Positions 58,701 to 64,000 of a stretch of DNA of 64,000 bases are shown here, piece after piece. The notes under the pieces were generated by a model. It was not told the DNA's origin and ran no database searches. It saw nothing but the letters and a program-made list of their open reading frames with translations. Each line of letters starts with the position of its first letter. The stretch's first letter is position 1. A program made the translations under genes and the position numbers. Origin of the DNA: Ectocarpus siliculosus (taxonomy: Eukaryota; Sar; Phaeophyceae; Ectocarpales; Ectocarpaceae). Location of the stretch: the NCBI GenBank assembly GCA_000310025.1, contig FN649740.1:4563343-4627342 (forward strand). The letters run 5' to 3'.

Positions 58701-61700
58701 CCCGACTGATTCCCTCGAACAGCACGACAACCGGGAGGATACTCTACACCCCCCCCGACGCACACGCCTACTCCTTTTCCGAATGGAAGACGCCAACGAG
58801 TTGGTCGTCACCGTCTTCCCTGAGAAGTGCTTAGACCCAGGACCATACGCCATACACTTGTTCCCCCTTCCCCCTTCCCCTCCCAATGCGGTAACCGTTT
58901 CAGATGGAGGACGCGTGCGAGCTGGTGCTCAAAATCTTCCTGTGCAACTGGGACGTAGACCGGGAAGTGCGTGCGCAAGTTGCCTTGGGGCTGACAAAGG
59001 CGAGGGAGGTTTCTTCCTGATTTTACCCCTGCTAGACCTACACCAAACTCGCTCCGAGTTCCCCATGACGTGCTCCCTTGTTCTACATCTCCGTTTTCCT
59101 GAAACCAGTTTTGCTGTTGTATGTTGTGGTGTGTGTGTGCACAGACGGGCCCCGTGGCGAGCGGGCTGTGCCCCCCCGACATCCCTTCCCTCTTCTCTGG
59201 CCGGCAAAAATGGAGGAGTTCCACTACGGCCGTTAGGGGGGGCGATGAACGTTCGAGTTGCCGAGGTCGCATGGGTGGGCTTGTGGGCGACCTGTGCGTC
59301 AGGCTTCACTCGTGGTGCCACCAGGTATAAATCACCTGGAACTGGAAAAATGCACCAGTGGTTCCTATTCAACTCCTTCTACTTTTGTTTAGGGACTTGT
59401 TTCATGTTGGAGTAACGATCTTCGTGGTTCTTCCAGTTGCGATTGTGTGCTACGAGTGATTTATTTATTTATTTGTTTGTTTATTTATGCATTATTTACT
59501 TTTGTCTTGACTTCAAATCAACGCTCACAGCACTAGTGCCGTTTACGCCAACCAGTGTTCACACAGAAGGCCCCCTCTCTGCGCTCCCACCCTGCGGTAC
59601 GTTGCCGCCGATTTTTAATGCGAGAAGAGTTCAGCACTCTCTTCCCTCTGTGTACACACGAACTAGAGCTATCCACTAGGCCAGGAGCGGAAGCGAGAGG
59701 AAAACTCCCTTTGCAAGAAAACCTCGCTTACGCCGGGATTCGAACCCCTGACCTGACCTCAAGGAGGTTTCGAGGATACCAACAAGACCACCGGGGTTGC
59801 AACAGAGGTTGTACATCGTCAAAAATATTCTGTATACATTTTATTGGTACGGGTGAATAGCCTCGACGTGAAGACGGCACATGTTGTCGAACAGTTTTAA
59901 ATGGCTCCTACTGTGGTCGACGTCCGAAATGAAAAAGAAGACGCCGACAAGAGAATCGAGGTGCACTCGTGGAGCTACGGGGTTAAGAGACAAATCGTGT
60001 GCGGCCGATACGCATTCCGGCGTTGCTTTTCGATGGTTTGGGGTCGGGCTTCCTTTTTTGCTCTGAGCGTCTCGTCAACTCGTGTTGGCTTTTCCGGATG
60101 GGCACAGCGGCCGAGATAACGACTCCGCCCTGTGAAAGACTGCGGCAAGTTTGGAGTTTACCACTCGAGCAGGTAGTCTTTGAGATCTCGGTCCTTTCTA
60201 CCTTTCATGGATGAAAAATTTCCACATCAACCCTTTACAGTGGCCTCAGTCCGTCGTGATGGTTTCGGGCAACATATTGAACCAACCCGATTGCCAAAGA
60301 ACAGCTAACAGAACGCAACGCCGTTTTGGTTGCGGCCGTTCGTTGGGCTTGGTCAGGTGATGCGAGCGGGCAGGGACTTGCGCGTCCTGCTCCTGCTGCA
60401 AGTGCTGAAGGTGCGTGTGTAAGGGCTCCCATGCAACACATGTGCACATGTAGTCTTAAATCACTCACCTCGCTGAGGTTGTGTGTCCGTGCGCGCGCGT
60501 GCGGTCTTGAAGTGAGGATACGCAAAAGGCGCTAGTTGGAGAGTGGCACGTATTCGTGTCTTGACGCGTTTTTTTATTCAGCATTGGCCACATTCACCGA
60601 ATATGTGCCAAACTTGTTTTTTCGCCCGGCCTTGTGCTGTGTCGAAGACGCTGGAGTGACACAACGAATCGCAAAAGTCGTTTTTTTTCATGGGACGAGC
60701 CGCTTTCCGGTGAGCGATTGGAGGGGACCGACCATGCAAACATTCGGTCGAACGGTGGCAGCTGTAGCTACGCTTCTCTATGCCCGATGACGTGATTCCC
60801 AGGGAGGCTGGATGTATTTCCGCTTTATACGGACTTGGGTCGCAAGGAAGGGAAGGGCGTCCATTCTCTCTCTCCCCTTCCAACCGTCCCCTCGAAACGT
60901 ATGATGCCTTGGGTAACAACACCGGAGCCACGAAGAGGAGAAAGTGGTCCGCATCAGTATCCTTCGGTCGCATGAAGCAATGTTCACTCTGAAACTTGTG
61001 CACCGTTGTGGGCACAGAACGCGGACCAGTGAATATTTTGTGCTGCGTGCCCCCCGCGGCGTTGGTAGTACGAATCAGTTCTTCGCACTGCCGTACGCGG
61101 AGGTGTCCCGTGAAGCATGGCAGCCGAAACGAATGGGCGGGTTTGCTGATTCCGCTGAGCCCCCTGCCGTTCAACGTTCCTTTGTTCCGGTTTGATTTTG
61201 TTCTGTTCTGCTCGAGACTCTCAGGGCGAGACCGCAGGTGATCTGACATCCCAACGCGAGTGGACCGGGCCCATGGCACAAGCGTTCGGGCTGTTGGGAG
61301 GAGCCGAAGTCAGCTATCACAAGCGCCACAGAGACAGCATTGGCGGGACTGCCAGCGCCGGCTGGGTGGCATCTCTGTCGAAGGAGGAACGGCTGCTTGA
61401 AGTGGCATGCTTGCGGCTGAAGCAGGCCATGAAATGGGTGAGCAACTTGTCAAAGCCGTCGGTATGAGAATATTGCAGTTTTCGGCATTGTGTCTGCTCC
61501 CAGGTTCCCGACCGGACCTCCTAGGATAAGGCTCCCGGTTCCGTTGCGTATTTCCCAAGCACAAGGTACCCGTCATCACTATCAACAGTGGCAGTAGCTT
61601 CACCAAGCGCGTGTGCGCCATGAACAACCACAATGCAGCGTGCGGTATGTCGGTGCGACGCAGGTCCTTGTGGTTGTCCGCGGGCTTGCGGAAGAATCGC

Positions 61701-64000
61701 AGAAGAAAGGAGAGCACGACGAGGCCGTCTTGATATTCCGCCTGCTGGTGCGGCGCGACCAGGTGTGTGTCCCTCGACACTGTAACCCGTCAGACCCACT
61801 GTGTGCAAGCGCCCTCAGGTGAACACGCGAAACCGCCATACGGCTTTCCTGTTTTGTGTCCTGTGCGTGAGAAAGCTAGTATCTCGAGAACGTGCGAAGC
61901 CGTCCCGATGTTTGATAACTGCCGCGTACACTCCACCGTCCACGATTGGGAATACGTGAGTTGCGAATCAGTTGCATGTGGCAAGATGGATCTCATACGT
62001 ACGAAAATGAAAGGAATTCTTCGCTCCCGACTTGTGTGTATACTGTACCGAAAATAGTATTGCACGCTTGCTTGGGGAGAAACGGTGTTTTTTCCCCGTT
62101 TTTGCATTGCTTAATTTTTCGTTTTTGGTTTAAGGGAAGTATTAATTCAGTGCACACGTGACAATGCTCTAAACGAAACCCCGTAGCGCCCGATATTGCT
62201 AGGGTATCCTTGGCGAACATTGAAACGGTTATCAATAGGTAATATTCTTTGAGGAAAAGGTTGTTGAGATGATACCTTCCGCATTCAGTGCTGATGTTAG
62301 TGAAGTGACGATGTTGCGCTGTTCCCCGCGCGCTCCGTTGAAGGGCTTGGCAGGACCGATGTACAGGGACACAGCGCCAGACTTGGTGTGGGCGGCAGAC
62401 TGGGTCACCTGCGACCAGAGGGGATTCGTAAGTGGGGAGGCGTCGCCTGGCTTGTTGTTGTTGTTGTTGTTATTGTTGTTATTGTTATTGTCGTCGTCGT
62501 CGTCGTCGTCGTCTTCGTTGTCGTGGCTGTGGCTTTGTGGCCGTACCGCTCGTTGCTGAAAAACGTGCGGAGAATGGCGAAAGCGTACGTAGACGCTACA
62601 TAACATGATCGACGTTGGTCTGAAGAGCTAGATGTCGTGAGACACGAACACTTTCACAGCCATTTCAGGGGAAACCACGACAACTCAACGGAAGAGAGGT
62701 ATATGAGGTTAAACTGGGACATGGACAAGAAAAACCGAACCAGCGTCTGGATGAGATTGTCACGATTACCTATTCCGGTTGAATATGCCGAAAACATCCC
62801 TTGAAAGTGGACCCAGGTAGCCGAGTATCGACAATCAAGGGTCTCAAGGTAGTAAAGGTTTGTTTTCCATTGTCCCCCTCCAGTTTGTCTCCTTGGACTC
62901 ACCCCTCCCACGCTTACCCAGCTAAATAGCCAGCTGTTGAAATACCAGATTTTTCTCCCACCATGCACTCTGCGTTCGCGCCATCTCCTCCAAGCGCTGT
63001 TCAACAGGGGAAGAGAGTGGCCAAAGAATTGGCCACCTACTTGTGCTGTACTTGGGGCAACGTGATTCCTTGATTTGCTGATAGCTCTGTACTGCTGCGC
63101 TTGAGGCGTCTACGCAGATAGTGATATTACAATTGTTTTCTCGATTTTCCTGCCGTGGACGACGCGAAAGCGTACTTAGCTTCAGGTAGTTTTCGCCTTC
63201 ATTGCTCGTGCAGCGACCGCGGCAATAGCGAGATGAGGCTCGCAACAATCCATTTCCGAGTTGGCGCCGTACAGACAATGTAGTCAAGCACCAATATTTC
63301 CATCGTGCTCGCTGTTTTGTGTCGTAGTTTTGATTCATGTATCGTTGTCAACGTGTATCATTGTCCGTACACCCAACCCTGTACAACCGGGGCACATCTC
63401 AGGCGTACACGAGGCTGGCGATCAACCTCAAGACTCACCTCAAGCGGCCCCGAGAAGAGCAGCTAGACGTCGTCAAGGCCGCGTGTGACGACGACTGCGT
63501 TCGAGGAGGGGACAGGGTTGATCTCTGGGAACGGTATCAAGGCCTGCACAAGAAGTGCGGTGGGTGCACTCGCGGGCATGCTTACCCTCGTAACGTTGGC
63601 CGGCAGGGGGCGCACTGCATTTATCCCCGGGGTATGGTGTGGAGACACCGAGTCTTCTAGCAGGAGGTCGAACAATGCACATCGAGGTACCGTTGTCTTT
63701 GTTGCACGAGGGAGCACAGGTGATGTCTGGTCGCGTCCCTGGGTTTCGATCGTTGCGAAAGAGCTTGTATGATTGTGACAAATGCACCTCGTAGTCGAAA
63801 AAAAATTGGCGGACATTTCATGTACACGATGGACGTACGTGCGTGCACGGTATGAGTGATTGCTGCGGGTGTGCCTGTTAACAAAACGTATGGCCGCAGG
63901 GGGAGGGGTGCTCCAGATATGATGATTATTCGCGGGATAACGTAGTCTTGCCACGAATTATTATCTCCCTGCATAGGGGTGCGGGGAAAAAAACACGATC
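52782..64000 (+). CDS. Large, mostly helical protein of unknown function, 3' part beyond the right edge
   Basis: Exons with matching phases: 52782-53031, 53305-53367, 53626-53897, 54277-54620. Then a region around 55260-55853 (LLAWMRELPPGAL, LRIRLETLLALQ, and an Asn/Thr-rich tract), followed by phase-0 exons 58186-58344, 58904-59008, 59145-59324, 60357-60410, 61225-61437, 61664-61762, and 63403-63559. The start is a coiled-coil (SHLKAQVELEF, QEINEEHAQTKK, VSQLRSEMSEL). Then come low-complexity linkers (Gln-rich 54330-54450) and a helical region: CAYSVELAAFETQTG, MEDACELVLKIF, VRAQVALGLTKARE, LRVLLLLQVLK, LVVVRGLAEESQKKG, AYTRLAINLKTHLKR. The later exons look like HEAT- or TPR-type solenoid helices. 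No catalytic motif was seen. The link across 54620-58186 is the weakest, and this could be two genes: a coiled-coil gene and a solenoid gene. Confidence 0.5.
53898..54276 (+). other. Intron of the coiled-coil part
   Basis: It lies between donor GTGAGC at 53898 and acceptor GATGCAG at 54276. The frames crossing it continue from the flanking exons for a while but lose any compositional similarity. Confidence 0.45.
56559..57480. mobile_element. Long-inverted-repeat DNA element, Mutator-like MITE
   Basis: Two arms of about 440 bases are inverted copies: GACAAAATGGGGTATA.. at 56562 faces its complement ending at 57471, and most of the interior mirrors around 57016. The element is flanked by a direct repeat AACAAACAAG at 56549-56558 and 57480-57489, i.e. 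a target duplication of 9-10 bases. Long terminal inverted repeats plus a 9-10 base duplication are typical of Mutator-type elements. It has no transposase frame, so it is non-autonomous. It sits in an intron of the helical-protein gene model. Confidence 0.8.
57481..58185. other. Probable intron between the inverted-repeat element and the 58186 exon
   Basis: No exon could be fixed here. The right target repeat of the element is at its left end, and the acceptor CCGCAG for the next exon closes it. Confidence 0.4.
59455..59803 (-). mobile_element. tRNA-derived SINE, copy 3 (best preserved)
   Basis: Read on the minus strand: head near 59803 with A box (GGTGGTCTTGTTGGTA) and B box GGGGTTCGAATCCCGG at 59732-59747, then a body shared with copy 2, ending in an A/T tail of AAAT/AAAC units (59458-59500). 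It lies in an intron of the plus-strand helical-protein gene, in opposite orientation. The regular tail suggests it is the youngest of the three copies. Confidence 0.85.
62455..62520. repeat. (TTG)n-(TCG)n microsatellite
   Basis: A compound trinucleotide tract follows a good donor-like GTAAGT at 62429. The (TTG)n part matches the tracts in the deacetylase introns. It probably lies in an intron. Confidence 0.85.
63560..64000. other. Right edge, probable intron
   Basis: It follows the donor GTGGGT after exon 63403-63559. No further exon was recognised before the end of the window. Confidence 0.4.

Noticed and set aside
1-64000. CRISPR array, bacterial operons, or retroelement polymerase genes
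   Set aside because: No regularly spaced repeats with unique spacers, no Shine-Dalgarno-led gene clusters, and no reverse transcriptase or integrase motif in any frame that I read.

Overview
The window looks like nuclear DNA of a multicellular stramenopile, most probably a brown alga. Genes are cut into short exons by introns of several hundred bases with good GT..AG borders (often GTGAGT). Simple repeats and tRNA-derived SINEs are common. Around 26-30 kb there are leucine-rich-repeat (LRR) exons that each encode about one repeat, a layout known from Ectocarpus LRR genes. The organism is inferred from gene style, not from a marker gene.

Layout. 1-11.4 kb, minus strand: 15 exons of a P4-type lipid flippase, cut by the left edge. 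11.4-12.8 kb: head-to-head spacer. 12.8-19.7 kb, plus: a complete 10-exon histone deacetylase, 331 residues, with all catalytic residues. 19.7-26.3 kb: repeat-rich, with a 23-bp GGTACC/CCATGG minisatellite broken by a 100-N assembly gap, and a decayed KDZ/CxC-type DNA transposase on the minus strand. 26.3-30.1 kb, plus: a string of single-LRR exon cassettes in different states of decay, with a Cys-rich exon-like piece at 31.5 kb. 35.7-40.0 kb, plus: a six-exon NADPH-dependent reductase of the MDR (quinone oxidoreductase) family that stops early. 42.7-48.7 kb, minus: a probable surface protein with two copies of an unrecognised Cys-containing domain, each copy built from three exons with the same intron phases, and a C-terminal hydrophobic anchor. 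50.2-50.6 kb: a near-perfect 466-bp hairpin. 52.8-64 kb, plus: exons of a large, mostly helical protein that I cannot name, running off the right edge. One of its introns holds a 0.9-kb long-inverted-repeat element flanked by a 10-bp direct repeat.

I see no operon-like cooperation between these genes. The flippase (membrane lipid asymmetry), deacetylase (chromatin or other acetylated proteins) and reductase look like ordinary housekeeping genes. The parts that look fast-evolving are the LRR cassette array and the duplicated-domain surface protein. Gene models were read by eye from splice sites, phase and motif continuity; first exons are the weakest points.
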